DNA from: an uncultured Caulobacterales bacterium
GTDB taxonomy: Bacteria > Pseudomonadota > Alphaproteobacteria > Caulobacterales > Caulobacteraceae
Assembly (NCBI GenBank): GCA_903858185.1
Contig: CAIOHT010000094.1
Location: 1 to 64,000, forward strand
Length of the DNA stretch: 64,000 nt
Direction of reading: 5' to 3'
Below, piece by piece: positions 43,694 to 53,982 of the stretch (its first letter is position 1; every line of letters starts with the position of its first letter). Position numbers and translations under genes: made by a program. The notes beneath the pieces are model-generated. The model had not been told where the DNA came from, made no database searches, and saw only the letters and a program-made list of their open reading frames with translations.

Positions 43694-46600
43694 ATGGCGC
43701 GGGACAGGGCAGGGGGCAGCGCGGACGGCGGCTTCGTTCATCTGCGGGTCCGGTCGGCCTATTCCCTGCTCGAGGGCGCGATCAAGGCCGAGGCGGTCGG
43801 CAAGATGGCGGAAGCTGCGGGCATGCCTGCGGTGGCCGTGACCGACCGGGCCAATCTGTTCGGCGCCCTGGAGTTTTCCGTCACAGCCAAGGAGTCGGGG
43901 GTTCAACCGCTGATCGGCTGCGCCCTGCCGGTGACAGGCATCGGCGAGGGGCAGGCGCACCGCTGGGCGCGGACCCCGACCATCGTGCTTCTGGCGCAGA
44001 ACGAGGCCGGGTATCTGAACCTCTCTGCGCTGTCGTCCGCCGCCTATCTGGACAACGACGGCGTGGCAGAGGCCTGTGTCGCCTGGTCGCGGGTTGTGGA
44101 ACACGCCGAAGGCCTGATCCTGCTCAGCGGCGGGACCGACGGCCCGGTCGATCCGCTGTTCGCGATCGGCAAGACCGGTGAGGGCGGTGCGGCGCTGGCC
44201 GAGATGGCCCGGGTGTTCGGCGACCGGTTCTATGTGGAACTGCAGCGGCACGGCCTGCCCGAACAGGCGGCGGCCGAGGCGGGGCTGGTGCACTGGGCCT
44301 ACGAGCACGATGTCCCGCTCGTGGCGACCAACGACGTCTATTTCGCCAAGCGCGACATGTACGACGCGCATGATGCGCTGCTCTGCATTTCCGATGGCGC
44401 CTTCATCGGCCAGGACGAGCGGCGGCGGGTGACGGCCGAGCACTGGTTCAAGCCGGCGGCGGACATGCGGGCGCTGTTCTCGGATCTGCCCGAGGCCTGC
44501 GACAACAGCATCGATATCGCCCGTCGCTGCGCCTTCATGGTTAGCAAGCGGGACCCGATCCTCCCCAGTTTCCCGACCTCCGCCGGACGCGATGAAAACG
44601 CGGAACTGGCCTGGCAGGCCGCTGAAGGTCTGCGCATGCGACTTGAGGGGCTGGTTCTGGCTGCCCCGGAAGCCGACTACTGGGCCCGGCTGGAGCGCGA
44701 GATCGGCGTCATCCAGACGATGGGCTTCTCCGGCTACTTCCTGATCGTGTCGGACTTCATCAAATGGGCCAACGCCCAGGGGATTCCGGTCGGGCCGGGA
44801 CGCGGCTCGGGGGCCGGCTCGCTGGTCGCCTGGGCCCTCACCATCACCGGACTGGACCCCCTGCGGTTCGGGCTTCTGTTCGAGCGGTTCCTCAATCCCG
44901 AACGGGTCTCGATGCCCGACTTCGATATCGACTTCTGCCAGGAGCGGCGGGAGGAGGTGATCGAGTATGTGCAGGACAAGTACGGCGTCGGGCGCGTGGC
45001 CCAGATCATCACCTTCGGCACCCTGCAGGCGCGCGCCGTGCTGCGCGATGTCGGCCGGGTGATGCAGCTGCCGCTCGGCCTCGTAGACCGGCTCTGCAAG
45101 ATGGTGCCGAACAATCCGGCCAACCCCACGACCCTGGCCCAGGCGATCAATCTTGAACCGCGGCTTCGTCAGGCGCGCGACGATGATCCGTCGGTCGCCC
45201 AGTGTCTCGAGGTCGCCCTGCGGCTGGAGGGGCTCTATCGCAATGCCTCGACCCACGCTGCGGGCGTGGTCATCGGCGACCGGCCGCTGATCGAACTGAC
45301 TCCGCTCTACAAGGATCCGCGCTCGGAGCTGCCGGCGACCCAGTACAACATGAAGTGGGTCGAGGCGGCGGGGCTGGTGAAGTTCGACTTCCTCGGTCTC
45401 AAGACGCTGACGGTGCTCGACCGGGCCGTGAAATACCTGGCCAAGCGCGGGGCGGCGGTCGACCTGGAGAAGCTCGCCCTGGACGACGCGGCGTCCTACG
45501 AGCTGATGTCGTCGGGTCAGACCGTCGGGGTGTTCCAGCTGGAAAGCCAGGGCATGCGCGACACCCTGCGCAAGATGCGGCCGGGCAGCATCGAGGAGAT
45601 CACCGCCCTGATCTCCCTTTACCGGCCGGGCCCGATGGACAACATCGACCTGTTCATCGACACCAAGTTCGGCCGGCGTCCGATGGACGTCATGCACCCG
45701 TCCCTCGAGGCGGTGCTGAGCGAGACCTACGGCGTCATCGTCTACCAGGAACAGGTGATGCGCATCGCCCAGGTGCTGGCCGGCTACAGCCTCGGCGAAG
45801 CCGACATGCTGCGCCGGGCGATGGGCAAGAAGAAAAAGGAGGAGATGGACCAGCAGAAGGCCCGGTTCGTCTCCGGCGCCATCGAGCGTGGGGTGGACGG
45901 CGACAAGGCCGGAGCCATCTTCGAACACGTCGAGAAGTTCGCCGGCTACGGCTTCAACAAGTCGCACGCCGCCGCCTATGCGCTCATCGCCTACCAGACG
46001 GCCTGGCTGAAGGCCAATACGCCGGTCGAGTTCCTGGCGGCCTCGATGAGCCTCGACCTCAGCAATACCGACAAGCTGGCGGTGTTCTACCAGGACGCTC
46101 GGAAATTCCAGGTCAGGGTGCGGGCGCCGGACATCAACCGCTCCAGCGCCGATTTCGAGGTCGAGGACGGCGAGGTGCTCTATGCCCTGGGGGCGGTCCG
46201 CAACGTCGGCTTCGCGGCGATGGAGCATGTCGCCGCCGTGCGGGCCGAGGGCGGGCCGTTCCGCGACCTGTTCGACTTCGTCGAGCGGGTCGACCCGCGC
46301 CAGGTCAACAAGCGGGCGCTGGAAAGCCTTGCCCGCGCCGGGGCCTTCGACAGCATCCATCCCAATCGCGCGCAGATCGTCGAGGCCGCTGACGTGCTGG
46401 TCGCCCATGGCCAGAGCCTGGCGGCGGACCGCGCCTCGGCCCAGGTCAGCCTGTTTGGCGGCGAGCAGCCCGACGCCTCGCGGCCGCGCCTGCCGCGCAC
46501 CGAGCCCTGGGACCAGATTCGCCGGCTCGACGAGGAGCTGGCGGCGGTCGGCTTCTATCTGACCGGCCACCCGCTGGAGGACATGGTCGAGATGCTGCGA

Positions 46601-47143
46601 CGCCGCCGCACCACCATGCTCAGCGACGCCATCGTCCAGGCCGAAGCAGGGACCGAGGCCTTCCGCATGGCCGGGATGGTCCGCCGCCGGCAGGAGCGCA
46701 CCCAGCAGAGCGGCGAGCGGTTCGCCTTCGTCTCGCTGTCCGATCCGACCGGTGAATACGAGGTGCTGTTTCCGCCGGAGGCCCTCAAGCGCTGCCGCGA
46801 CATCCTCGAGCCGGGCAAGGCGGTGTCGATCAAGGTCCGGGCCAAGTCCCGCGACGGCGAGGTGCGCTTCTTCGGCGACGACGCCGAACCGATCGACAAG
46901 GCCATGGAGTCGGTCGCCGCCAGCCTGCGGGTGCATGTCTCGCCCCATTCGATGGAGATCGAGGCCCTGAAGAAGCGCCTCTCGGTCGCGTCGTCCCAGC
47001 GGGGCGGGGAGGTGGTGCTCGTCGCCGGACTGGGTGGTGGCCGCGAGGTCGAGGTCAAGCTGCCGGGGTTCTACACGCTCGATGCCAGCCTGCGCGGGGC
47101 GCTCAAGACTGCGCCGGGAGTGGCGTACCTGGAGGACGTGTAG
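43694..47143 (+). CDS. dnaE: DNA polymerase III subunit alpha
   Basis: 1149 residues. N-terminal PHP domain ([17 protein letters not shown], about 14-280). Polymerase core: [16 protein letters not shown] and the catalytic aspartates in [20 protein letters not shown]. Then the helix-hairpin-helix region ([17 protein letters not shown]) and an OB-fold near 980-1070. This is the replicative DnaE1 length. Replicative chain elongation. Transcribed right after sidA; ATG chosen as the first codon of the conserved start. Confidence 0.96.
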   Translation: MARDRAGGSADGGFVHLRVRSAYSLLEGAIKAEAVGKMAEAAGMPAVAVTDRANLFGALEFSVTAKESGVQPLIGCALPVTGIGEGQAHRWARTPTIVLLAQNEAGYLNLSALSSAAYLDNDGVAEACVAWSRVVEHAEGLILLSGGTDGPVDPLFAIGKTGEGGAALAEMARVFGDRFYVELQRHGLPEQAAAEAGLVHWAYEHDVPLVATNDVYFAKRDMYDAHDALLCISDGAFIGQDERRRVTAEHWFKPAADMRALFSDLPEACDNSIDIARRCAFMVSKRDPILPSFPTSAGRDENAELAWQAAEGLRMRLEGLVLAAPEADYWARLEREIGVIQTMGFSGYFLIVSDFIKWANAQGIPVGPGRGSGAGSLVAWALTITGLDPLRFGLLFERFLNPERVSMPDFDIDFCQERREEVIEYVQDKYGVGRVAQIITFGTLQARAVLRDVGRVMQLPLGLVDRLCKMVPNNPANPTTLAQAINLEPRLRQARDDDPSVAQCLEVALRLEGLYRNASTHAAGVVIGDRPLIELTPLYKDPRSELPATQYNMKWVEAAGLVKFDFLGLKTLTVLDRAVKYLAKRGAAVDLEKLALDDAASYELMSSGQTVGVFQLESQGMRDTLRKMRPGSIEEITALISLYRPGPMDNIDLFIDTKFGRRPMDVMHPSLEAVLSETYGVIVYQEQVMRIAQVLAGYSLGEADMLRRAMGKKKKEEMDQQKARFVSGAIERGVDGDKAGAIFEHVEKFAGYGFNKSHAAAYALIAYQTAWLKANTPVEFLAASMSLDLSNTDKLAVFYQDARKFQVRVRAPDINRSSADFEVEDGEVLYALGAVRNVGFAAMEHVAAVRAEGGPFRDLFDFVERVDPRQVNKRALESLARAGAFDSIHPNRAQIVEAADVLVAHGQSLAADRASAQVSLFGGEQPDASRPRLPRTEPWDQIRRLDEELAAVGFYLTGHPLEDMVEMLRRRRTTMLSDAIVQAEAGTEAFRMAGMVRRRQERTQQSGERFAFVSLSDPTGEYEVLFPPEALKRCRDILEPGKAVSIKVRAKSRDGEVRFFGDDAEPIDKAMESVAASLRVHVSPHSMEIEALKKRLSVASSQRGGEVVLVAGLGGGREVEVKLPGFYTLDASLRGALKTAPGVAYLEDV

Positions 47144-47156
47144 CCCCCTACGCTTC

Positions 47157-47290
47157 GCTCATCCTCGCGAAAGCGAGGACCCAGGCTTTTTCAGTGCTTC
47201 GGTTCACGGTTCAGACAAGGCAGCGGGCTGACCCGAAAGGTGAGTCGCTGGATCAAAAACACCTGGGTCCTCGCTTTCGCGAGGATGAGC
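47157..47290. repeat. Perfect 29-bp inverted repeat downstream of dnaE
   Basis: The arms 47157-47185 and 47262-47290 are perfectly complementary over 29 bp. Each arm contains its own hairpin CCTCGC-GAAA-GCGAGG, so the DNA can form either two small hairpins or one long one. The left arm is followed by GCTTTTT, which may end dnaE transcription. Same plan as the element at 22337-22443. Confidence 0.9.
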
Positions 47291-47378
47291 GGGTTTTGAG
47301 TGGCCGATTTGGGCGCATTGGCCAAGGCGCACCGCCCCCTGATGTCTTGACGGCCAGCTTGCTCCGGCGGCGACCCTG

Positions 47379-47433
47379 GTCAAGGACGGGCCCGCAGGGC
47401 CCGCCGCTGCGCGGCGGCGAAGCGGTCCTTGAC
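47379..47433. repeat. Inverted repeat GTCAAGGAC/GTCCTTGAC
   Basis: Perfect 9-bp arms (47379-47387, 47425-47433) enclose two smaller palindromes, GGGCCCGCAGGGCCC and CCGCCGCTGCGCGGCGG. It differs in sequence from its two neighbours. Confidence 0.7.
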
Positions 47434-47507
47434 GAAGGTTTCCGCCCGGAGCTCCAATTCCATCAAGGCCTTCAGGGCGTATCAGCATCCGGATAAGCTC
47501 TGGTCCG

Positions 47508-47604
47508 TTTTCCCGGCGAAGGCCGGGATCCAGATCCAGCCGCGCGATTGGCGTCTGGATCCACGATGGCGCTCTTTGATCTGGGCCCCGGCCTTCGCCG
47601 GGGA
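47508..47604. repeat. Inverted repeat with CCCGGCGAAGGCCGGG arms
   Basis: CCCGGCGAAGGCCGGG (47512-47527) and CCCCGGCCTTCGCCGGGG (47586-47603) are complementary; GGATCCAGA and TCTGGATCC form inner arms. It is a third unit in the dnaE-rpsB gap and related to the 22337-22443 element. Confidence 0.7.
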
Positions 47605-47659
47605 GGCGGATTGGGGGGGAGTATCCGCCGTTCCGACGCTCCCGAAACCGCACCCCCGC

Positions 47660-47688
47660 TTGCATTTCCGCCCGCCATCCCCTACATG
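47660..47688 (+). promoter_or_regulatory. Putative rpsB promoter
   Basis: TTGCAT (47660-47665) and TACATG (47683-47688) are separated by 17 bp. A start near 47695 gives a leader of about 118 nt, room for S2 autoregulation. Confidence 0.45.
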
Positions 47689-47754
47689 CGCGCCTCATCA
47701 CGCACGTGGACGTTCGGGCCGGTCGGGGAGAAATCCTGATCAGTCCGTTCCGGT

Positions 47755-47770
47755 CCCTGGAAATCCAGGG
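47755..47770 (+). promoter_or_regulatory. Stem-loop in the rpsB leader
   Basis: CCCTGG-AAAT-CCAGGG forms a 6-bp stem 43 nt before the rpsB start codon. It could take part in feedback control by ribosomal protein S2; this is inference from position only. Confidence 0.3.
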
Positions 47771-47812
47771 GTTTGTCCGCGGAGGCGATAACCGGAAAAA
47801 GGACAAGACCAC

Positions 47813-48712
47813 ATGGCTCTCCCCGAGTTCTCCATGCGCCAGCTGCTTGAAGCCGGCGCCCACTTCGGCCACCAGACGCACCGCTGGAACCCGAAGATGG
47901 ACCGCTACATCTTCGGCTCGCGCTCGAACATCCACATCATCGATCTGTCGCAGTCGATCCCGCTGCTGCACCAGGCCCTCGTGAAGGTCCGCGAAGTCGC
48001 GGCCGCCGGTGGTCGCGTGCTGTTCGTCGGCACCAAGCGTCAGGCCTCGGATCCGGTGGCCACGGCCGCCAAGCGCTGCGCCCAGTACTATGTGAACCAC
48101 CGCTGGCTCGGCGGCACCCTGACCAACTGGCGCACCATCTCCGGTTCGATCTCGCGTCTGCGCGAGCTGGAAGGCGTGCTCGACGGTGAAGGCGGTGGCC
48201 GCACCAAGAAGGAGCTGCTGCAGCTGACGCGCGAGCGCGACAAGCTCGAGCTGAGCCTGGGCGGCATCAAGAACATGGGCGGCATTCCCGACATCATGTT
48301 CGTGATCGACACGAACAAGGAAGCGATCGCCATCCTCGAGGCCCGCAAGCTGAACATCCCGGTCATTGCGATCCTGGACACCAACTGCGACCCCGACGGC
48401 ATCACCTATCCGATCCCGGGCAACGATGACGCCGCGCGCGCCATCCAGCTGTACTGCGACCTGATCGCCGACTCCGTGCTCGACGGCATGGCCGCCGGCG
48501 TGGTGGCCAGCGGCGTCGATATCGGCGCCTCGGAAGCCCCGGTCGAGCCGACGCTCGCCCGAGAGCTGACGCCGGAGCCTGCCCCCGTCGCCGCTGCCGA
48601 AGCCCCCGCTGAACCGGAGGCCGTCGCGGCCCCGGAAGCCGCTCCGGCCGAAGCCCCCGTGGCGGCCGAAGCAGCTGTTGAAGCTGTTTCGGAAGAACCC
48701 GCCGCCAGCTGA
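47813..48712 (+). CDS. rpsB: 30S ribosomal protein S2 with an Ala/Pro/Glu-rich tail
   Basis: 299 residues, starting [20 protein letters not shown]. The S2 core ([55 protein letters not shown]) ends near residue 238. A tail of about 60 residues made almost only of Ala, Pro, Glu and Val follows; E. coli S2 has 241 residues and no such tail. First gene of the rpsB-tsf pair. Confidence 0.97.
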   Translation: MALPEFSMRQLLEAGAHFGHQTHRWNPKMDRYIFGSRSNIHIIDLSQSIPLLHQALVKVREVAAAGGRVLFVGTKRQASDPVATAAKRCAQYYVNHRWLGGTLTNWRTISGSISRLRELEGVLDGEGGGRTKKELLQLTRERDKLELSLGGIKNMGGIPDIMFVIDTNKEAIAILEARKLNIPVIAILDTNCDPDGITYPIPGNDDAARAIQLYCDLIADSVLDGMAAGVVASGVDIGASEAPVEPTLARELTPEPAPVAAAEAPAEPEAVAAPEAAPAEAPVAAEAAVEAVSEEPAAS

Positions 48713-48714
48713 TC

Positions 48715-48732
48715 GCTCTCCTTCGGGAGAGC
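48715..48732 (+). terminator. UUCG-capped hairpin between rpsB and tsf
   Basis: GCTCTCC-TTCG-GGAGAGC is a perfect 7-bp stem with a stable tetraloop, 2 nt after the rpsB stop. Only TT follows, so partial attenuation or RNA stabilisation is more likely than full termination. Confidence 0.45.
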
Positions 48733-48811
48733 CTTGGCGTCACACCGTTTTCGCAGCCCGGTCGTAAGGCCGGGCCGCGACCCTATAAGTCCCAACTCAG
48801 GAGGACACGAT

Positions 48812-49747
48812 ATGGCGGAAATCACCGCTGCGCTGGTCAAGGACCTGCGCGAGAAGACCGGCGTCGGCATGATGGACTGCAAGAAGGCGCTCGTCGAAAA
48901 CGACGGCGACATGGAAGCGTCGATCGACTGGCTGCGCGCCAAGGGCCTTTCCAAGGCCGCCAAGAAGGCTGACCGCGCCGCCGCTGAAGGCCTCGTGGCC
49001 ATTGCCACGCGCAACGACGGCAAGGGCATGACCGCTTCGGTCATCGAACTGAACGCCGAAACCGACTTCGTCGCGCGCAACGAGCTGTTCCAGAACGCCG
49101 CACGGTCCACGGCCAAGGCCGGTCTGGACGTCGACGGCGTCGAGGCGATCACCGCGGCGAAGACGGCCGACGGCGAAGTCATCGGCGAGATGGTCACCCA
49201 GCTGATCGCCACGATCGGCGAGAACATGATGGTGCGCCGTTCGAAGCGCTTCGTCGTGGCCGAGGGCGCCATCGGCGCCTACATCCACAACGCCGTCGCG
49301 CCGGAACTCGGCAAGATTGGCGTGCTGGTGGCCATCGAGGGCGCCGGAGACCAGGCGGCCATCACGGAGCTGGGCCGCAAGATCGCCATGCACGTGGCCG
49401 CGACCAACCCGCTGTCGCTGTCGACCGATGACCTGGACCAGGCCAACGTCGAACGCGAGCGCGCCGTCTTCACCGAACAGGCGCTGGCCTCGGGCAAGCC
49501 CGAGTCGGTCGTCGAGAAGATGGTCGAGGGCCGGATCCGCAAGTTCTACGAGGAAGTCGTGCTGCTGAAGCAGGCCTTCGTCATGAACCCGGACCAGACC
49601 GTCGAGCAGCTGGTCGAAGCCACCGGCAAGGAACTGGGTTCGTCGCTGAAGGTGCAGGGCTTCGTTCGCCTGGCCCTCGGCGAGGGCGTGGAAAAGGAAG
49701 TCACCGACTTCGCCGCCGAAGTGGCGTCGATGACCGGCGGAAACTGA
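48812..49747 (+). CDS. tsf: Elongation factor Ts
   Basis: 311 residues from ATG 48812, preceded by AGGAGG 7 nt upstream; the frame is open 26 codons further without a ribosome site. UBA-like N-terminus ([20 protein letters not shown]) and core with [11 protein letters not shown] and the [10 protein letters not shown] motif that opens EF-Tu. Nucleotide exchange factor for EF-Tu. Confidence 0.97.
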   Translation: MAEITAALVKDLREKTGVGMMDCKKALVENDGDMEASIDWLRAKGLSKAAKKADRAAAEGLVAIATRNDGKGMTASVIELNAETDFVARNELFQNAARSTAKAGLDVDGVEAITAAKTADGEVIGEMVTQLIATIGENMMVRRSKRFVVAEGAIGAYIHNAVAPELGKIGVLVAIEGAGDQAAITELGRKIAMHVAATNPLSLSTDDLDQANVERERAVFTEQALASGKPESVVEKMVEGRIRKFYEEVVLLKQAFVMNPDQTVEQLVEATGKELGSSLKVQGFVRLALGEGVEKEVTDFAAEVASMTGGN

Positions 49748-49771
49748 TCCGCGTTCCGAATACCTGATTGG

Positions 49772-49801
49772 GGGCGCTCCCGGCTGACGCCGGGGGCGCC
49801 C
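49772..49801 (+). terminator. GC-rich hairpin between tsf and pyrH
   Basis: GGGCGC-T-CCCGGC (49772-49784) pairs with GCCGGG-G-GCGCCC (49789-49801), loop TGAC. The stem is very stable, but only TTGG follows, so it may attenuate rather than end transcription into pyrH. Confidence 0.5.
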
Positions 49802-49848
49802 TTGGTCTATGGTCTCCACGCCCTGACTCGCGAACTGCCCGGAAAGCC

Positions 49849-50571
49849 ATGCCGACAAAGACCTACAAGCGAATCCTGGTGAAGGTGTCCGGCGAGGTGC
49901 TGATGGGCGATTCCGCCTTCGGCATCGACATGGAGACCGTCGAGGCCGTTGCGCAGGACCTGAAGCAGGTGGCCGACAGCGGCGTTGAGCTCTGCCTCGT
50001 TATCGGCGGCGGGAATATCTTCCGCGGCCTGGCGGGCGCGGCCAAGGGCATGGAACGGGCCAGCGCCGACTACATGGGCATGCTGGCGACCGTCATGAAC
50101 GCCCTGGCGATGCAGGACGCGCTCGAGCGCATCGGCGTCTCTACCCGCGTGCAGTCCGCCATTCCCATGCCGACCGTCTGCGAGCCCCTCATCCGCCGTC
50201 GCGCCGAACGCCATCTGGAAAAGAAGCGCGTAGTGATCTTCGCCGCCGGCACCGGCAATCCGTTCTTCACCACCGACAGCGGCGCGGCGCTCCGCGCGGC
50301 CGAGATGAACTGCGACGCCCTGTTCAAGGGCACCAGCGTGGACGGCGTCTACACCGCCGATCCGAAGAAAGACAAATCCGCTCAACGCTTTGACCGGCTG
50401 ACCTATCACGACGTTCTGTCCCGCGATCTCAAGGTCATGGATGCGTCAGCGATCAGCCTGATGCGGGAAAACGGCATTCCGATCGTGGTCTTCTCGATCC
50501 GCGAGCGGGGCAATCTGATGAAGGTGCTGCGCGCCGAGGGCGTCCACACCGTCATCTCCGAAGCTGCATAG
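49849..50571 (+). CDS. pyrH: UMP kinase
   Basis: 240 residues from ATG 49849 with GGAAAG just upstream. Amino-acid-kinase fold: [23 protein letters not shown], the UMP-site [19 protein letters not shown] and [10 protein letters not shown]. It phosphorylates UMP to UDP and is usually allosterically controlled by GTP and UTP. Followed 20 nt later by frr, the universal order. Confidence 0.97.
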   Translation: MPTKTYKRILVKVSGEVLMGDSAFGIDMETVEAVAQDLKQVADSGVELCLVIGGGNIFRGLAGAAKGMERASADYMGMLATVMNALAMQDALERIGVSTRVQSAIPMPTVCEPLIRRRAERHLEKKRVVIFAAGTGNPFFTTDSGAALRAAEMNCDALFKGTSVDGVYTADPKKDKSAQRFDRLTYHDVLSRDLKVMDASAISLMRENGIPIVVFSIRERGNLMKVLRAEGVHTVISEAA

Positions 50572-50591
50572 GAAGAAGAGGGAGCCTGCAC

Positions 50592-51158
50592 ATGGCCGCC
50601 ACCGAGAAACCCGTGCTCGCCAACTACAAGGGGCGCATGGACAAGGCCGTCGTCGCCCTGAAGGAAGAGTTCGGCAGCCTGCGCACCGGGCGGGCGTCCG
50701 CCGGCCTGCTCGACCAGGTGATGGTCGAGGCCTACGGCAACACCGTGCCGCTCAACCAGGTCGGTTCGGTCAGTGTTCCTGAGCCGCGCTCGATCAGCGT
50801 CAGCGTCTGGGACCGCGCGCTGGTGGTGTCGGTCGAGAAGGCCATCCGCAACTCCGGTCTGGGTTTCAACCCGGTGGTCGAGGGCCAGAACCTGCGCATT
50901 CCGGTGCCGCCCCTGACCGAAGAGCGCCGCAAGGACCTGGTCAAGATCGCGGGCAAGTACGCCGAGCAGCAGAAGATCGCCGTGCGCAATGTGCGCCGCG
51001 ACGCCATGGACGATCTGAAGAAGGCCGAGAAGGACTCCGCCATCACCCAGGACGAGCATCGCCGCATGGACGGCGAGGTCCAGAAGATGACCGACGAGTG
51101 CGTCAAGCGCATTGACGAGACCCTGAAGACCAAAGAACAAGAGATCATGCAGGTTTAA
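50592..51158 (+). CDS. frr: Ribosome recycling factor
   Basis: 188 residues, with a GGGAG ribosome site. Standard three-helix bundle sequence: [36 protein letters not shown] and the helix [20 protein letters not shown]. It splits post-termination ribosomes with EF-G. Confidence 0.97.
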   Translation: MAATEKPVLANYKGRMDKAVVALKEEFGSLRTGRASAGLLDQVMVEAYGNTVPLNQVGSVSVPEPRSISVSVWDRALVVSVEKAIRNSGLGFNPVVEGQNLRIPVPPLTEERRKDLVKIAGKYAEQQKIAVRNVRRDAMDDLKKAEKDSAITQDEHRRMDGEVQKMTDECVKRIDETLKTKEQEIMQV

Positions 51159-51206
51159 GCTGTACGTCCTGCGGGGACGGCGCGCGACGGACATGAGGGA
51201 GTGGCG

Positions 51207-51941
51207 ATGACGCCGACGGACGGGCCGCTGCATGTCGCCATCATCATGGATGGCAACGGGCGCTGGGCCAAACAGCGCGGCCTGCCACGCACCTTCGGTC
51301 ATCGCGAGGGCGTGAAGGCCCTCAAGAGGACGGTCGAGGCCGCCGGCGGCCTCGGCGTCTCGACCCTGACGGTGTTCGGCTTCTCGACGGAGAACTGGCG
51401 CAGGCCGATGGCCGAGGTCTCCGAGCTGATGAGCCTGCTCAAGGCTTATGTGGAAAGCGACCTGGAGCGCCTGGTCCGCGAAGGTGTCCGCGTGCGCATC
51501 ATCGGTCGCCGCTCGGGGCTCAAGCCCGACATTCTGGCCATCATCGACCGCGCCGAGGCCCGCACGGCGCACAACAACAAATTCCTGCTCCAGGTGGCGT
51601 TCAACTACGGCGGCCGCGCGGACATCACCGACGCCGCCCGCCGCTTCGCCGAAGAGGTCGAGCAGGGCAGGGCACGAGCCGAGGACCTCGACGAGGCGCT
51701 GTTCGAAAAGCAGCTCTCCACGGCCGACGCACCGGCGCCGGACCTTATTGTCCGCACCAGCGGGGAACAACGCATCTCCAACTTCCTGCTCTGGGAATGC
51801 GCCTACGCTGAACTGGTGTTCCAGGACGTCTACTGGCCCGACTACGGGCCGGACCATCTCAAGGCGGCGATCGCCGAGTACCGGGCCCGTGAGCGGCGTT
51901 ATGGCGGAGCCACGTCCAATGACGTCCTCGCTGCCGGCTAG
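51207..51941 (+). CDS. uppS: Undecaprenyl diphosphate synthase (cis-prenyltransferase)
   Basis: 244 residues from ATG 51207, which has GAGGGAG at the proper distance; GTG 51201 is within that site. Motifs: HVAIIMDGNGRWAKQRG with catalytic Asp, TVFGFSTENWRRP and LIVRTSGEQRISNFLLWE. It makes C55-PP for peptidoglycan and other wall polymers. The end overlaps cdsA. Confidence 0.96.
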   Translation: MTPTDGPLHVAIIMDGNGRWAKQRGLPRTFGHREGVKALKRTVEAAGGLGVSTLTVFGFSTENWRRPMAEVSELMSLLKAYVESDLERLVREGVRVRIIGRRSGLKPDILAIIDRAEARTAHNNKFLLQVAFNYGGRADITDAARRFAEEVEQGRARAEDLDEALFEKQLSTADAPAPDLIVRTSGEQRISNFLLWECAYAELVFQDVYWPDYGPDHLKAAIAEYRARERRYGGATSNDVLAAG

Positions 51942-52773
51942 AGACTTCGACTGGAAGAACCTCGCGATCCGCGTCGCTTCCGCCACTGTCCTGGTGCCGA
52001 CGGTGCTGGGCGCGATCTGGTATGGCGGCGGGCCGTTCCTGCTGATGATCGCGGTGGCCATCGGCCTGCTTGCAGTCGAGTGGGGCAAGATGTGCGCGCC
52101 GGAGGCGCCGGCCGAGGTGGCCGTAACGATCACGGTTGCGGTCCTGGCGGCCGTCTTCGCGGCGCACGTAGGCTGGTATCGCAGCGCCTGGTTGCTGATG
52201 GTCGGCGGCGGCCTGCTCGCGGCCTTCATTACGCGGCACAAGGCCGATCGCGCTGCGGATGCGGCCTACGGCGTGGTCTATATAGCCCCGGCCTGTATCG
52301 CGATGGTCTGGCTGCGCAACCCGGCCGGCGAAAGCGTGAGCTGGGACCTGACGCCGGGCGTTGCCTGGATGCTGCTGCTGTTCGTCATTACCTGGGCCGC
52401 GGATATCTGCGCTTTCGCGGTCGGCAGTGCGCTGAAGGGCCCGAAGCTCTGGCCGCGGTTCTCACCCAACAAGACGTGGTCAGGCTTTGCAGGCGGACTC
52501 GTGGGGTCGGTGCTGGCCGCGATCGCTTTCGCTCACTTCGCCGGTCTGGATCTGTCCTGGCCGACGGCGGGAATCTTCGGCCTGGTGGGAGGCCTTGCGA
52601 CCATGGCGGGGGATCTCTGGGAGTCGATGTTGAAGCGACGGTTTGGCGTGAAGGACTCCGGTGATCTCATCCCGGGACACGGCGGTCTGCTCGACCGCGT
52701 CGATGGCCTGCTGTTCGCCAGCATTGCCATCGCCGGCGCGCGCATCGTTGTCCATTGGGGATGGGCCACTTGA
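51919..52773 (+). CDS. cdsA: Phosphatidate cytidylyltransferase
   Basis: 284 residues from ATG 51919 (GGAG 10 nt upstream), which lies inside the end of uppS; ATG 51901 is an alternative adding six residues. Seven to eight membrane helices. The CdsA signature is intact: [20 protein letters not shown] followed by DRVDGL, and [12 protein letters not shown]. It makes CDP-diacylglycerol for all phospholipids. Confidence 0.94.
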   Translation: MTSSLPARDFDWKNLAIRVASATVLVPTVLGAIWYGGGPFLLMIAVAIGLLAVEWGKMCAPEAPAEVAVTITVAVLAAVFAAHVGWYRSAWLLMVGGGLLAAFITRHKADRAADAAYGVVYIAPACIAMVWLRNPAGESVSWDLTPGVAWMLLLFVITWAADICAFAVGSALKGPKLWPRFSPNKTWSGFAGGLVGSVLAAIAFAHFAGLDLSWPTAGIFGLVGGLATMAGDLWESMLKRRFGVKDSGDLIPGHGGLLDRVDGLLFASIAIAGARIVVHWGWAT

Positions 52774-53963
52774 GCACGTGTCGCACGGTTGTTGTCCTGG
52801 GCTCGACCGGCTCGATCGGGGTCTCGACGCTCGACCTGTTCGAGAAATCGGGGGCCGAGGTGGAGATCCTCGCCCTCACCGCGGGCCGCAATGTCGAACT
52901 GCTCGCCCGGCAGGCGCTGCGTTGGCGGCCGATGCTGGTGGTCATCGAGGACGAGTCGAAGCTCGGTGAACTGCGCGAGCGGCTCAGCGGGAGCGGTCTG
53001 CAGGCCGCCGGCGGGGCCGCCGCGATCGCCGACGCCGCGGCGATGGGCGCTGATTGGGTTATGTCGGCGATCGTCGGCGCTGCGGGCCTCGCCCCGACCC
53101 TGGCCGCGGCCCGCAAGGGCTCGGTGATCGCGCTGGCCAACAAGGAAAGTCTTGTCTGCGCAGGCCCGGCGCTGCTGGAAGCCTCGCGGCTGGCCGGCGG
53201 TCGGGTGATCCCGGTCGATTCCGAGCATTCGGCGATCTTTCAGGTGCTGCAGCCCGACTGCATCCAGCGCGTGGCGCGGCTGATCCTGACGGCGTCCGGC
53301 GGTCCTTTCCGCACCTGGACCCGAGATCGGATGCGGTCCGCGACGCCCGAGCAGGCGGTCGCCCATCCCAACTGGAGCATGGGCGCCAAGATTTCGATCG
53401 ATTCCGCGACCATGATGAACAAGGGGCTCGAGATGATCGAGGCCTCGTACCTCTTCTCCACGCCCGCGGAGCGCATCGATGTGCTCATCCATCCCCAGTC
53501 GGTGATCCACAGCATGGTCGAATATGAAGACGGTTCGACCCTGGCCCAGCTCGGGCCGCCGGACATGCGCAGCCCGATCGCCTGCGCATTCGCCTGGCCG
53601 GACCGTCTGCCCTGGCCGGCGCCGAAGCTGGATCTGGCCGCCATGGGGCAACTGACCTTCGAGGCGCCGGATTCGGAGAAGTTCCCGGCGATCGATATCG
53701 CCCGGGCTGCCCTCAAGGCCGGAGGCGGTGCGCCGGCGGCGATGAACGCGGCCAACGAGATCGCCGTGGCGGCTTTCCTTGACCGCAAGATCGGCTTTCT
53801 CGATATTGCCCCGCTGGTTTCCGATACCCTCTCCCGCATGAACGGGCTGGGGGATCTGGACGCCGGTGTGGGGGACGGCGCGCTTGAGGGCGCGATGATG
53901 GTCGATGCGAGCGCGCGCCGGGTTGCGGCGGAAGCGGTTTCGCAGCGTCCAGCCTTCCACTGA
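52761..53963 (+). CDS. dxr: 1-deoxy-D-xylulose 5-phosphate reductoisomerase
   Basis: 400 residues from ATG 52761; TTG 52755 and TTG 52770 are other in-frame candidates, the last overlapping the cdsA stop. NADPH motif [17 protein letters not shown], metal/substrate residues in [12 protein letters not shown], flexible loop [20 protein letters not shown] and the C-terminal [14 protein letters not shown]. Second step of the MEP pathway that feeds uppS with isoprenoid units. Confidence 0.95.
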   Translation: MGHLSTCRTVVVLGSTGSIGVSTLDLFEKSGAEVEILALTAGRNVELLARQALRWRPMLVVIEDESKLGELRERLSGSGLQAAGGAAAIADAAAMGADWVMSAIVGAAGLAPTLAAARKGSVIALANKESLVCAGPALLEASRLAGGRVIPVDSEHSAIFQVLQPDCIQRVARLILTASGGPFRTWTRDRMRSATPEQAVAHPNWSMGAKISIDSATMMNKGLEMIEASYLFSTPAERIDVLIHPQSVIHSMVEYEDGSTLAQLGPPDMRSPIACAFAWPDRLPWPAPKLDLAAMGQLTFEAPDSEKFPAIDIARAALKAGGGAPAAMNAANEIAVAAFLDRKIGFLDIAPLVSDTLSRMNGLGDLDAGVGDGALEGAMMVDASARRVAAEAVSQRPAFH

Positions 53964-53982
53964 CTGTAATGGAGTAGCCGGC

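Larger units (their letters stand above)
47144..47812. other. Repeat-filled intergenic region between dnaE and rpsB
   Basis: 669 bp without a credible protein gene. It contains three different inverted-repeat elements in a row (47157-47290, 47379-47433, 47508-47604), then the rpsB promoter and leader. Confidence 0.75.

Noticed and set aside
43142..46948. A 1268-codon open frame on the minus strand opposite dnaE
   Set aside because: It mirrors dnaE codon structure and has no recognisable motif; dnaE on the plus strand is certain.
47194..47984. Short open frames in and around the dnaE-rpsB gap
   Set aside because: They read through inverted repeats or into rpsB in the wrong frame and have no ribosome sites or conserved sequence.
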